NCBI RefSeq assembly: GCF_010015445.1
Contig: NC_053118.1
Location: forward strand, 5,659,781 to 5,723,780
Length of the DNA stretch: 64,000 nucleotides
Reading direction: 5' to 3'
Source: Perca fluviatilis
Lineage: Eukaryota > Chordata > Actinopteri > Perciformes > Percidae
Below the pieces are notes generated by a model that was not told where the DNA came from, ran no database searches, and saw only the letters and a list, made by a program, of their open reading frames with translations. This document shows, one piece after another, positions 12,318-24,673 of this stretch. The translations under genes were made by a program, and so were the position numbers. Numbering within the stretch: position 1 is the stretch's first letter; each line of letters begins with the position of its first letter.

Positions 12318-13907
12318 CAGTACAGGCCAAAAGTTTGGACACACCTTCTCATTCAATGCGTTTCCTTTATTTTCATGAGTATTTACATTGTAGATTCTCA
12401 CTGAAGGCATCAAAACTATGAATGAACACATATGGAATTATGTACTTTTAATAACTGAAAACATGTCTTATAGTTTAGAATCCTCAAACCCTTTGCTTCT
12501 TTAATAGCGCTGCAAACCCTTGGTGTTCTCTCAATGAGCTTCATGAGGTAGTCACCTGAAATGGTTTTCACTTCACAGGTGTGCCTTGTCAGGGTTAATT
12601 AGTGGAATTTGATCCCTTATTAATGGGGTTGGGACCATCAGTTGTGTTGTGCAGAAGTCAGGTTGATACACAGCTGACAGCCCTATTGGACAACTGTTAG
12701 AATTCATATTATGGCAAGAACCAATCAGCTAAGTAAAGAGAAACGAGTGGCCATCATTACTTTAACAAATGAAGGTCAGTCAGTCCAGAATATTGCGAAA
12801 ACTTTGAATGTGTCCCCAAGTGCAGTCGCATAAACCATCAAGCGCTACAACGAAACTGGATCACATGAGGACCGCCCCAGGAAAGGAAGACCAAGAATCA
12901 CCTCTGCTGCTGAGGATAAGTTCATCCGAGTCACCAGCCTCAGAAATCGCAAGTTAACAGCAGCTCAGATTAGAGACCAGATGAATGCCACACAGAGTTC
13001 TAGCAGCAGACACATCTCTAGAACAACTGTTAAGAGGAGACTGCGCGAATCAGGCCTTCATGGTCAAGTAGCTGCTAGGAAACCACTGCTAAGGAGAGGC
13101 AACAAGCAGAAGAGATTTGTTTGGGCGAAGAAACACAAGGAATGGACATTAGACCAGTGGAAATCTGTGCTTTGGTCTGATGAGTCCAAATTTGAGATCT
13201 TTGGATCCAACCGCCGTGTCTTTGTGCGACACAGGAAAGGTGAACGGATGGATTCTACATGCCTGGTTTTCCACCATGAAGCATGGAGGAGGTGTGATGG
13301 TGTGGGGGTGTTTTGCTGGAGACACTGTTGGGGATTTATTCAAAATTGAAGGCATACTGAACCAGCATGGCTACCACAGCATCCTGCAGCGACATGCCAT
13401 CCCATCCGGTTTGCGTTTAGTTGGACCATCATTTATTTTTCAACAGGACAATGACCCCAAACACACCTCCAGGCTGTGTAAGGGCTATTTGACCAAGAAG
13501 GAGAGTGATGGAGTGCTGCGCCAGATGACCTGGCCTCCACAGTCACCGGACCTGAACCCAGTTGAGATGGTTTGGGGTGAGCTGGACCGCAGAGTGAAGG
13601 CAAAAGGGCCAACAAGTGCTAAGCATCTCTGGGAACTCCTTCAAGACTGTTGGAAAACCATTTCAGGTCATCAAGATAATGCCAAGAGTGTGCAAAGCAG
13701 TAATCAGAGCAAAGGGTGGCTACTTTGAAGAAACTAGAATATAAGACATGTTTTCAGTTATTTCACAATTTTTTGTTAAGTACATAATTCCACATGTGTT
13801 CATTCATAGTTTTGATGCCTTCAGGGAGAATCTACAATGTAAATAGTCATGAAAATAAAGGAAACGAATTGAATGAGAAGGTGTGTCCAAACTTTTGGCC
13901 TGTACTG
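12318..13907 (+). mobile_element. Tc1-type transposon
   Basis: Ends read CAGTACAGGCCAAAAGTTTG and its inverse, flanked by TA on both sides (12316-12317 and 13908-13909). The terminal repeats extend more than 100 bases inward with few differences. Length (1590) and one transposase gene are canonical for Tc1 of vertebrates. Confidence 0.96.
12711..13744 (+). pseudogene. Tc1 transposase, inactivated
   Basis: It starts MARTNQLSKEKRVAII with the N-terminal helix-turn-helix. An in-frame TAA at 12831-12833 cuts it after 40 codons. The same frame then continues through the second DNA-binding domain and the first catalytic Asp (WSDESKFEIFG). A frameshift near 13230-13290 moves the reading to another frame, holding the second Asp (QQDNDPKHT) and the final acidic residue (SPDLNPVEMVW, DD34E type). 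A further frameshift lies near 13670-13700. All domains can be recognised but the gene cannot make a full protein. Confidence 0.93.
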
Positions 13908-14084
13908 TACATTAAACCACGTTTTTATTCATTAGTAAGCTACAGGACAGCGTCTTTCAAACATGACCTGCGCGAAAGAGAAAAAAAAATGAATGCGTCA
14001 TTGTACCCAGCACTTCTGGAAATGTACTTCCAAATGCGTCTCTGTACAGAACATTTCAAACCAAACTGACGCCCATGGACCCAT

Positions 14085-14203
14085 GACTCAATCTGGAAAA
14101 TAATTCGATTTCGTATTTTTGACCCTCTGAATTTACCGTTGGATACGCCTCGGCATGATACGGGACAGCTTAGGACGCTCCAGGCTGCAGCCATACCCGC
14201 CTC
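14085..14203 (-). mobile_element. End fragment of a Mutator-like element
   Basis: Read on the minus strand it begins GAGGCGGGTATGGCTGCAG and matches the left end of the element at 46797 for about 110 bases. No second end with the flanking CACTAGACT was found, so it is a fragment or is interrupted beyond recognition. Confidence 0.7.
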
Positions 14204-15012
14204 CACTAGACTAGAGAGTGACTGTGTGTGTGTGTGTGTGTGAGAGACTATTAATGCAGCGCGTGTGAGAGCAAACCGTCTTTATAGCTGTGTTTTGCCG
14301 CTTATTAGACCGATCACCCCCGAAATTGTGTAATGCAAAACAGGCTCATTGCAGCCACTAATTCAGGGATAAATAGACCTGTCTTGCCAAATGGATTTCT
14401 GTTCTTTTCTTTTTTTAACAGATTGCAAAGTGGCACTTTTATTTCTTTTCTATTTTTGAACTTGATACAAATTTTGACACAGCTGCACTTTTATTTTCTT
14501 TATTTTTGAATTTGCTGTTATTTGATGTAGATAGTTAGTTGTATTTCGATACAACTTGTTACTTCAATAAATTGGAACATTTTAAGCTTGTTGCGTATTT
14601 CATTAGCATTGTGTTGGGGCGATGGGGGCAGGTGGGGCTTGAAAATTTCCCCTTGTCCAAAGTGGGGAATGACCGAAAAAGTTTGAGAACCACTGTGTTA
14701 ATCCATACCTCTGTTTATTTCCTGCTTTCCGGTCAAGTCCTCAGCAATCGAGTGCCGATCTCAAATAATCCAATATTCCAAAATGCATTTTTTCCACAAA
14801 AAAAATGATTTGCCGAGGTCCTGTCCATAGTAATGAGTATGTATCAACAGGATGTAACCTGACACCACAGTGAAGCAGAGCTGACCTGCAGTTCAGGAGT
14901 TCAGCAGCTCATTTGCATAGGTAACCTAGCAACGGCGGAGCCTGCCTGTCGGCAGAAGCAGGGAGGAGCTCACAGACGGAGCTTGGAGTTAGATCAGGAC
15001 TAATATGAGAAA

Positions 15013-15751
15013 ATGCTTCGAGTTTGTGCCTTTCCAAATTGCGGCAACCAAATGAAGAGATATTTGAGTTTGAGCTTTCACCGTCTACAACCTCCGCAGC
15101 CGGGAGATTTTACGGTTATGGCTGGTCGCACTTCAGCTCCCTTGATAACATTAGCTACATGAGAGAGATTACCGTGTTTGCAGCGAACACGGACTTCACC
15201 GAAAAGAGCGTCAAGTCCCGGTATCTGAAGGAAAATGCCATTCCTAAAGCGAAAAGACCAGCTGCTGACAAATTAGAGGTAACGTCTTTATGATTTATAC
15301 TTTCCAAGGCTATTGTAATTCTCACTTTTTTTTCTGTGAAGAAATTCACGGTGTTGGTGAACCTAAATGTTGTAACTCCCGTTACTGAGACCCATGTATG
15401 ATATTACCGACATGTAATTAGTAATGAGTTATATTACTGCGTTACAGCAAAAAATAATATATTACTGTAATTGCCTTACACCCAACACTGATTATGATAG
15501 ATGCATAGATGCCTCAATGTTACTGTTTTGGCCATTGAGTCTGACTACAATGCTCTTTCTCCTTCTTACTTATTTAGGGGACACCATCCAGTGACATAGA
15601 GACAGAATTAGCTGCAGTGCTACAGTCAACTCCCAAGAAGGTGTCAAGCAAATCTGGTCATCCAGCCAGTTTCAAAATAGTTCTTTCAAGTCCACAGAAG
15701 AAAAAAACCCTTACCCCGTCATGGACAGAGAAGAAGGCGACTGCTTTGTAA
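15013..15751 (+). pseudogene. THAP-type zinc finger protein, frameshifted
   Basis: An ATG at 15013 opens MLRVCAFPNCGNQ, giving the first two Cys of a C2CH THAP finger, followed by SLSFHRL. The third and fourth ligands are seen as VCSEH near 15180, in a different frame. The domain tail (SRYLKENAIPKAKRPA) is in a third frame that reaches a GTAACG donor at 15279. A second exon, 15578-15751, continues with DIETELAAVLQSTPKK and ends at TAA 15749. THAP fingers bind transposon ends in P and Kolobok families. At least two frame breaks make this copy non-functional. No DDE-type catalytic core was recognised downstream. Confidence 0.7.
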
Positions 15752-16338
15752 CATAGCCCCAGTTCCTCTGCTGGATAAGAGTGAACTGGTTGCTCAAGCC
15801 AGGTCACATTATAAGAGCATGTTCTAGGCCTAGGAAAAGAGTACTGAACTATTTTTTCTTTGTACACTTCAGACTATGCTGCAGCATGATTATGTATAAA
15901 ACCACACACTGTACTATACATACTTTACATTGATTGTGTCTAGATTGTGATATTGTAATTTCCTTTTTGTTGTTGAAGTAAAGACACAAAAGCACAAATG
16001 TAATGTGTATTGTTATATTATAAAACCACTGTAACAGACAGGTGCAGAAATATATTATAGAACTCAATGTTCAATGTACTTATTCTTACAATTTATTTAT
16101 TCTTACAATTTACTTATTCAACTTTACTTGTACAATATACATATTCTTACTTTTTCCTAATAGAACTGTGCAATTGCTTTGTTTATTCCTAGTAATGGCA
16201 ATACCAAGTATTACTAGAAATCGCTCTCCTCTCAGAACCCACTCCAGAATCACCCGGTAGGCCACAAGTCTGCATTGGCAGGGGGGTTGGGGGGGGGGAG
16301 CGAGCTTTGGTTATTTCACTAAAGAAGTGAGGCATTTA

Positions 16339-16560
16339 GTTATAATAAATAATAATACATTTCATTTATAGAGGGCTTTTCATCGTACTCAAAGACACTT
16401 TACAGTAAAAACCAGCACATTTATCACATTAAAAACAGATAAGCAATAAAACCAACACATACAACAAGCATATTTAGAAGCAATTAAAAACAATAAAAAC
16501 AGTAACTATCAGGTTAGAAATGTAAGATTATTGTATGTGGAAAGCTAATCTGAAGAGGTA
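16339..16560 (+). repeat. SINE/LINE-tail-like repeat
   Basis: An ATAATAAT-rich start is followed by CATTTCATTTATAGAGGGC and TCAAAGACACTTTACAGT, the pattern of a common fish retroposon tail. I cannot assign the family. Confidence 0.4.
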
Positions 16561-16868
16561 AGTTTTGATTAGTGTTTTGAATGTGTATTTACAACTAAAA
16601 ACAAATGTACCTAAGCTAGACAGAGTCACGAAACCCTGTTGTACTCACTCATTAGACAAGCTGGCCATCAGGTCTGTCCGGTTAGATCATCCTTATAGAT
16701 CAGATGGGGAAACCTCTCTGTATGGGCGGAACAGTGTCCGTTATCTGGGGACCCGTCCAGACCAAGGCTGTATGAGATCCCATTCCTTACAGCACAGGAT
16801 TTCTTCCTCGGTGGTCATTGCGATACAGTATCCACACGAGCACCACCATGTACCCGCATCAAGTGCAA

Positions 16869-16994
16869 CCAGCCATAACCGTAAAATCTCCCGGCTGCGG
16901 AGGTTGTAGACGGTGAAAGCTCAAACTCAAATATCTCTTCATTTGGTTGCCGCAATTTGGAAAGGCACAAACTCGAAGCATTTTCTCATATTAG
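16869..16994 (-). repeat. Inverted second copy of the THAP exon start
   Basis: It is the reverse complement of about 15000-15125, including the ATG and the CAFPNC codons. It lies directly inside the right terminal repeat, which resumes at 23170 after the hAT. The inverted repeat of the host element therefore extends into coding sequence. Confidence 0.8.
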
Positions 16995-17398
16995 CAGGGC
17001 TGCCAACTTTTCAAAAACCCTTGGAGTGAGATTTGGTGGGGCCAACCAAAATTTAGCCACGTACAAAGCAACTTTTTTTTTTACCTTTATATATAAAGAA
17101 GAATGAGAACCACTGATTTACATAAATTCTAATCCTTCAAAATTAAATAAATAAAAATACAAAGATTTGGACACCAGGGGGACTGGTGGCCAAAGACATC
17201 ATTAGATTAGGCAGTGAGGGAAATTCATTCTTCAATCAAGGTCCAGCAGAAAATAGACTGAAAAATACCAACAGCAAGACAAAACACACAGCATGGCTCA
17301 TTTTCGCATGTTTACTTTGAAATAAAGTTCATGTTATTTTAACATTCAAACTACATGCAGCCAATAACTTAAATACAAGAAGTGTACATTGTCTTTAA

Positions 17399-17864
17399 AG
17401 GTCCCATGGCATGAAACTCACTTTGAGTTTTATTAAACATTAATATGAGTAATATATATTACATTATATTTATCTGTGCAGTGACAAATATAATAATTTT
17501 TTAAATAATTTTAAATTAATTTTAAAAGTAATATAAAAATTTAATTAAAAGTAAAATGAAAAAAAAAAAAATTAAAAATTTATATTTTAAATAATTAAGT
17601 TCACCCATTAGCAGCAGCTGTGAGTTTATCATGTAACAGAGAAAACGTGAAAGGCGGAGCAGTATGTCCTCTATGTCCCTTAACGGCTAATGTATTTCAA
17701 GATGGCGCATGAATATGGAGCGTCTACCCCAGTTCATGCAAATGCAAATGCTAAATTTCAAGCCAATAAGAATACTTGGAATTGATGGTGGAGGTAAATA
17801 TTCATGAAGTTTGTGAACGGGCTACACAAATTTTGAACAACTTAACACTTTACACACGGGACCT
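17399..17864. mobile_element. TTAA-flanked MITE
   Basis: Ends AGGTCCCATGGCATG and CACACGGGACCT are flanked by TTAA (17395-17398 and 17865-17868). The interior is AT-rich and non-coding. It matches a very common fish MITE pattern and is probably Kolobok-mobilised. Confidence 0.85.
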
Positions 17865-18297
17865 TTAAGATCTGTGTGCCTTGTTATACTGAACTGTGGT
17901 CATCTTAGAGGCCTTGATGATTGCTGGGGGGGGCTCCCACTTGAAGCAGGGCTCCAGGCCAGCCATTTTTATTGTCATTATTGATGACAGGGTGCCATCC
18001 AGGGCAAGGCTGTTTCTGGTCTTGGTCTTGTTTAGTCCCACCACAGAAAACACTCTCTCCGCATCAGCATTTGAATGGGGGAGCACCAGGACAATCTTGG
18101 CAATGGTGGCAAGCCTTGGGAACAGGCTTACACCAGTCACCTGTGAAGAATGAGCCAAGAACACAGTGGAAATAAGCTCTCAAGTAGTATTGTTGTTGTT
18201 TTTTGTCCTTGATAGATAAGTATAGGTTGATACATAATTAATTCTGTCTATTAAGAAAGAAATGCATGCATCTATAGGATGCTTTGTATATACAGCA

Positions 18298-18299
<2 letters not shown>

Positions 18300-18341
<42 letters not shown>
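18300..18341. repeat. (CA)n microsatellite
   Basis: An uninterrupted CA run of about 42 bases, located in an intron of the hAT gene. Confidence 0.97.
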
Positions 18342-18344
<3 letters not shown>

Positions 18345-21300
18345 AGAGGCATGATTTGGTCAAATAGAAAAAATTGATTATATATCAAACCTACAGGAAA
18401 AAAATAAAAATAAAAAAATCAATAATGCATAGTGTATTTCCATTGTGTTTTTGGTGAAGAATAATTCTTACCTTGTGTTTTCGGGTAGCCATTTCAGCCC
18501 AGAAGCTCTCCATCTCAATTTCCTCTGGGACCTGCAGGGGTGGTATTGGCATAGTCTGGTATTCCAGGAACTCGTCACTGAGTAGGTTATACTCCTGAGG
18601 CCCATGGTAGGGGAGCAGGTTGGGAAACCTAATTTAAGAAAGCAGTTTTTTATATATGGTCATCAACCCAAAGGAGCAAATAAGTATTTAAAAAAAGAAG
18701 CCACTTAGGGATGGCTCATGTGCATAGAGTCAAAATTCTGGTGTTAATGCCTTTATATTGAATTTGGTGTATTTACTCTCAGATAACAAGCAGAAATTGC
18801 TGAAAAAAAATAACCTAACCTCTCAACAAAGTAAAGGGCATCTTCTACGCCACATTCCAACCTCTGCCGAAAATCAACGAACTTGGCGTGCTTAAGCAGT
18901 GGCTCTTGTAGGGGCAGCTTTTTTAGAGCATACTCCACAGCATAGGTCAGAAACGCCAAGGCAGCTTCATGGAATTGCTCCATCTGCTCTGGCGTGATGT
19001 CTCCATCATCCAGTAGCTTGTTGAGCTTCACCCTGGTGGTGAATCCAATATTCAGCTTTCTTCATGTCACAGATACAGCAAATCATGTTAACAGAAATGC
19101 TGTGTCATGCTGATTATAATAGCAGCATGATACTAGGCATGAAGTCCAATGTTTTTGGGCTAACCAGAACCTCAGTGTTAATGGAAGATATGGACCCTTT
19201 AACGCTGAGCTTCTGGCCCAAAACACTAGGTACAAGGCAAAGCATGACATGGCGTTCCCCTGTAATCTGACCTCATCAATTGTAAAATTAGAAGTATTAA
19301 AAATAATGATAGATAATGATTAAACACTGACCTGGCAAATGGTTTGCCTTTTCTTTAAAAAGCAAGAGGGGTTTTTCTTCCTGCAGCGCTGTAGGCACCA
19401 TGAACTTGGCGCACAGCTTGCGAATGAAGTTCATCATCTACAACACAAGCATTTACATGTGTAAAACAATGGGTGAAACTTGCATAAGCTCCCAGAAGCA
19501 GCACAAAAAAACAACAACAGCAGAAGCATATCCCACCCTCCCATTGTACCTAATCATGTAACAAAAATATTGAGGACTGTTCTCTCTGGAGCAGGAGGTT
19601 GAATGAGGTGAATACTGGTATGGTAGCCTGAAAGAACAGTAGGTACACCTCCGTCATGGGGTCAGAGAATGCCTTCTGAAGTCTCCTGAACCTCGCCTGA
19701 TTATCATCTTGAATAAAAAAAATAAAAAAAAACAAGGTTTTCAATTTCACAAGTGTACAGTTAACAATTCTGTAGTATTTGTAGTAGCTGCATAATGAAA
19801 ATAGTATGACGGATCATACCAGCAGATTTGAAGTAGCTAGCCAGAGGTTCATATAGCCTCAGAATCCGGGTTAGACAGCGTTCAAGGCTTAACCAACGAA
19901 TGGAGACATGCAGAAGGATCTCCATATACTCTGCTTCATGGAGCTCACAAAATTCTGTCACATACATTTCATAATAAATCATATGTATTCAAAAACATTT
20001 CAATTTATAATTGGTACTGTCAAAAGTGCATACCTGTCAAGTACCCCTTTCGGTTTGTGCTACCCTTGAACCAGTAGCCAACATCAACCAACAAGTCCTC
20101 CAGATCAAATTTGGACACCTGCAATATATGAATCAGACCGTAAACATTCAGTTAATGCATGTATCAGTTGACAAAAATAAAGTTGTATGTAAAGTACAAT
20201 TAGGGCTATACTCACGTCCAAAAATCCCATCCCAGCTCTTTTAGCGGTGTTGTGGACTATATGACATGGGCAACCATGAACGTAAATACTGGAGTGTTCT
20301 TTCAGGATTCTGGATGCGATGGAATTCTTTGAACCTATGTTCACAGCAGCATTGTCCACAGAGAGACCCACACAGTTTTGCCATGGGATAGCCTTTTCTG
20401 CTAAGGTGGCATTTATCTTGCTGAAGATGATGTCTGCTGTCCCACACCTTGTTCCGCTAGTAGTACACATCCCCAGGAAGCGGTTTTACAACTTTATCAT
20501 TCATAAACATCCGGACAGTCAGGGGGTTCATTTTCTCTACTCCTGCAATGACAGCATGTAAGCAAATAAAGCCTCCCATCTTCTTATATACATGTTTAAA
20601 AAACGCTATCATGCCCGATTATTGTGGAGAAGGAGAAAAATCATCATGTTCAATAGTTTGGGAAATACCTGTGTCATTGGATCCATCTGTGATGAGGGTG
20701 TATGGCCCTTCCCTCATTTGTACCACCAACTCATTCATGAAATGTGGTGCCAGTGCTTCGTTAACTATACATGAACTCTTGGTTCTGGCACACTTGTTAG
20801 TACTCCTGGGCTGTTTTGGAATCCTTGAAACACTCCTTCAGAAGAGGCCCCAGGTGGTCAGTCAACACAAGTGGCACATTGTGCTGAACTAATGTTGCTG
20901 TCATTTTAACCTCAGCCCTTCTTGTCTGTAAGAAAAAAAGTGAGTGTAAATAGACACCAGAGCCATGCTTACAGTTGACCACAATGGCAAATTAAGACAG
21001 ACATAAAACTAAGAAAACCTGACCGTGAAACAGAACACAGAAATACAAAACCTAAAGACAGTAAATTAGTCAAAACTATCAACCATGACAGTACAGTATA
21101 TTACACAAAACTCTTGAACCTTGACCATGACACATAGCATACCTTGGCCTCTTGGTCTGACATCCCCCCAACAGAGGGAGCAGACATTGAAAATCTGTCA
21201 ATTGTAGTGGTGGATTCAATGGCCCGTTCTTTTTCCTGGTGTCCCTTGCTCTTAACATGTCGCACAATATCTGAAACACCCTGGTGGCAACATGTGTTTT

Positions 21301-21434
21301 CCACACGACATACAGCACACCAGTAATGTGTGCTGAGGCTACCTTTAGTGATGAATGGCCATTTTGTGGTCTACTCATTCTTGAAGGTGCATATGTATGT
21401 TGCAGCTCCACACAAGGCTCTAATCTTCGACCTC

Positions 21435-21625
21435 TGCTCGTTCTGTCTGTCCTTGTTCTGAATCAGAATCGGCAACAAGCAAATCTATCTGGTGCACTTC
21501 TGTCTGTCCTGTCTGTTGCTGTTCTGTCTGTTGTTCTGTCTGTCCTGTCTGTTGCTGTACTGTCTGTCGTTCGGTTTGTCCTGTCTGTTGCTCTTCTGTC
21601 TGTTGTGCGGCTCTTTTTTGTTGTG
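21435..21625. repeat. CTGTCTGTTGCT minisatellite in hAT exon 1
   Basis: Degenerate units of CTGTCTGTTGCTGTT encode the Gln/Thr-rich segment on the minus strand. Confidence 0.8.
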
Positions 21626-23774
21626 GCTGATCTTTCAGTAAATAAAACAAAATGTCTTTACTCCTCTTTTCTCCTGGCCTTGCCTTATTGCAGGGCATAC
21701 TTGAAACCTTCAGGAATTTAAATGATCATGTTAGTTTAATACATTTACACAAATGTTTTTCTGTTTGTAATTTCTGTTACAGCATGTATTTTTCTGAAGC
21801 ACATGTTTCAATATAATTAAATTTATTAATAAAAAAAAAAATCATTATTGATTTTCAAATACTGAACCTGTCAATACAGAACGAAATATTCTGTAGCCTA
21901 TTTTGCCGTCAATACTTAAGTCAATACTGCCGACGTTGTCTTTGCAGGCAGTGTGTAAACTCTAACCTGGGAGCCGAAATAAAAACGGACATGCCACGCA
22001 GCTGACACACTCACGCTACGCAGCCAGTATGTGGCCGGCCTAACATTACACATCGCGGATAAAATTGTTCGTAAAAGTCATTATATTGTTTTGTGGACAA
22101 TGACATGGCTGGATAGCTAGCTTGTCTTAATATTAAACATACTGTCAAATTATTTTTAGTGATTGCCAACTGTACACAATGATATTATTGACTTTGGATC
22201 TTGCTAGCATAGCGTTAGCTTTCTGGCTCGGTTCTACGAGCTGAGCGGACTACAAATATCTCCCGTTGCTAAGGGAAGCAAGTCGTATCTAAGGTCTTTC
22301 CTATTTCCTGGATGAGTGAACAACGTTTGCATTGCATATGAACCTTATTGGATGGGATTGATTGTCCCAGGTATTAGTTCAACCCTCAGGCGGAACCAGA
22401 GAAACGGAGTTATTGTTTGGATAAACTTTAGATTTCGATTGTAAAACAAATTAAAATATAAACTAATGTTTTAAAAATGTTAAGTGATCATGGTATAAGC
22501 GGGTTAATGCCCGACGAGTTGTCATATTAATGAACTTCGGCGGAGTCAACCGTCCGACAGCCGCGTCCTTAATACCCGACAATGGATCGTGCATTACCGT
22601 TACATGTTTTCTACCATTTAAACTGATGGTCCAAGAGGAAATCATCTACTAGTGTTTAGTATATATAACAACTCACACAAAAACGAATAAGCAAATGTTA
22701 TTTAAAGTTTAAAAGCATATACTCAATAAACTCAAATACTCATAGATACATACCTGAAGGCGGGGAAATGCGCGCGCCTGGCTGGGTCTGGGATGGCTTC
22801 TTAAGTAGCATCGCAAATGTGAGGAAAAAGACCCGCCCTTCAATAGCATTTATTGGCCAGGTGTCCATGCATACGCAAGGTAACGTAACCCCATTGGTAC
22901 AGGTCCTATCCCCTGACCAATCGGCTATCTCTCGTCAACTGCCTAACCTCAACCAGTCAAGGTGCTTCGTGGGGCGGGTCTTGGCTTGGCCATAGTAGCA
23001 TTCGTAAATTTGCAACCGGGTTGACACCGTTGACACAGGTTGACACCGTTCTCAAACAACATCTATGGTTGACACTTAAGCGTGAGAAATCGGGGGTGTG
23101 GCGTGTGAGAGTGTGAAACCAATCAAATGCGTGTGTCTCACGGCCAATGCGTGAGAGTTGGCACCTCTGTAGTAGTCCTGATCTAACTCCAAGCTCCGTC
23201 TGTGAGTTCCTCCCTGCTTCTGCCGACAGGCAGGCTCCGCCGTTGCTAGGTTACCTATGCAAATGAGCTGCTGAACTCCTGAACTGCAGGTCAGCTCTGC
23301 TTCACTGTGGTGTCAGGTTACAGCCTGTTGATAGATACTCATTGCTATGGACAGGACCTCGGCAAATGGTTTTTTTTGTGGAAAAAAAGCATTTTGGAAT
23401 ATTGGACTATTTGAGATCGGCACTCGATTGCTGAGGACTTGACCGGAAAGCAGGAAATAAACAGAGGTATGGATTAACACAACTTTTATGCCTTTCTGTC
23501 ACATCTACTGCAGTCAAATTCGCTGTGTTCCCTCGTAAGGACTAACTGCACATGGCTAAGCACTTGTAATGGCATTTTGAACATGTTTAGAGGCTAAAAA
23601 CACGTTTAAAACTTGCCCTGTTTAAGCCTTGTTTAAGACTGTTGGGTGCAAAATCTAGCACTAAAATCTAACTCGGTGTAGGCGGCACCGTTTGTTTTCG
23701 TTTTTCTCGCTACTGATAGTACTCCTGATTTACAAACAACAGAGCTACGGGTTGAAATCGACCGGAATTCTCCT

Positions 23775-24673
23775 TTAACCTGCTTGCGTTGTTGTTACAA
23801 ATAAGACATACCAGCTCTTTCAATTAGTTTTAGTGTACAGTACATACAGTACATGATAGCCAGTACAATCAGTCATTTTAGGCAAGTCACTCGGCGGCCA
23901 CCTTGCAACGTACTTTGGGCAGTTATCGGCAAGCTATTTTCCTATTTAAGTGAATGGGGAATACTGGCCATACTGGCTTTACAAACTAACCCCATGCATT
24001 TCTATGGATGCTGTGTCTCCCCATTAGAAAGTCTCTGGGCTACATTGCAAAAGTCCTGAGAAATACTGTCACATACAGTGTTTATGTTGTAATGTTTATG
24101 TTTACACTGTATACATTCAAATATTTTTGCAATCAGTACAAATTGTATGGTCTTTTATTTCAGATGACTCCGGTCCTCAAGCAAGAAAGCGTTCCAGGAC
24201 GGAGCGTGTGTCTGGAAGCCCTGTCTGGAAGTTAACATTTATACATGCATTTAAGAAACCAGAGTTTCCTACCATGGAACTACTGACCCTCAACCTGGTG
24301 CTTATCATGTGAATGTTCTGATGGGTTTGTCTCTTCCTGCCTTTTTTCAGGTCAGTAGACATCACTGCCTCCACCACCTGCATGTAAGTTGTTTTTTTTT
24401 GTTTGTTTGTTTTTTTGCAATTGTCTAATGTAACAGAGTAGTTATGCAATGGCATTTGCAAGAAACCTACCATAAATGAACTGACCAATATTCATATCTA
24501 CTTTCTTTTTAGATGAGTCAACACCACACAGGAAACCAGCTGGTTGCCCAGAGCTGGATGGGTCTATTCTAACGCAAGCTCGGCCTGCCACTTCATCTTG
24601 AGACCCAGTTGAAGGTACATTGGCTTTTGCATAACTTAAATTATAACAGAACTGACTTCTCTTACAAAATGAG
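23775..24673 (+). repeat. Copy of the exon-bearing interior of the AACGTT element, left part
   Basis: 23775-24673 is colinear with 56877-57784, including four intron/exon borders. The BEL element separates it from its continuation at 32243. Matching exons here lie near 24165-24230, 24351-24384, 24514-24614 and, after the BEL, 32308 onward. An in-frame TGA interrupts the third exon relative to the other copy. Confidence 0.8.

Larger units (their letters stand above)
17865..21698 (-). pseudogene. hAT transposase gene, ten exons, lightly damaged
   Basis: Exons, all with GT-AG borders: 21143-21698, 20669-20925, 20216-20542, 20034-20118, 19820-19954, 19550-19707, 19332-19437, 18820-19032, 18472-18628 and 17865-18140, about 750 codons in all. 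Exon 1 has a Gln/Thr-rich repeat (QQTGQTEQQ), then a BED-type finger (WCAVC ... HVKSKGH). Exon 2 carries an RNase H-like strand with Asp (TLITDGSND). Exon 3 carries [10 protein letters not shown] and CPCHIVHN. The last exon is the hAT dimerisation domain (FPRLATIAKIVLVLPHSNA, AERVFS). Damage: a frameshift near 21425, TAG before the BED finger (about 21378), a frameshift near 20797 in exon 2, and TAG as the last codon of exon 6. The stop codon overlaps the TTAA of the adjacent MITE. Confidence 0.87.
16995..23169 (-). mobile_element. hAT transposon with minus-strand transposase gene
   Basis: The ends are CAGGGCTGCCAACTTTT and, inverted, CAGAGGTGCCAACTCTCAC. They interrupt a site whose uninterrupted form (CATATTAGTCCTGATC) is seen inverted near 15000. 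The flanks retain TATTAG and TAGTAG, a decayed copy of the expected 8-base duplication. The 6.2-kb length and a multi-exon transposase with a C-terminal dimerisation domain support hAT. Confidence 0.88.
14702..23473 (+). mobile_element. Element with about 300-base terminal inverted repeats and a THAP gene, split by a hAT
   Basis: 14702-15003 is inverted at 23170-23473 with high identity. Both arms are bounded by TTAA (14698-14701 and 23474-23477), and similarity continues a few bases past it (TGTGTTAA), so the exact ends are uncertain. Removing the hAT at 16995-23169 leaves about 2.6 kb. TTAA plus a THAP protein suggests Kolobok; a P-type element is an alternative. Confidence 0.65.
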
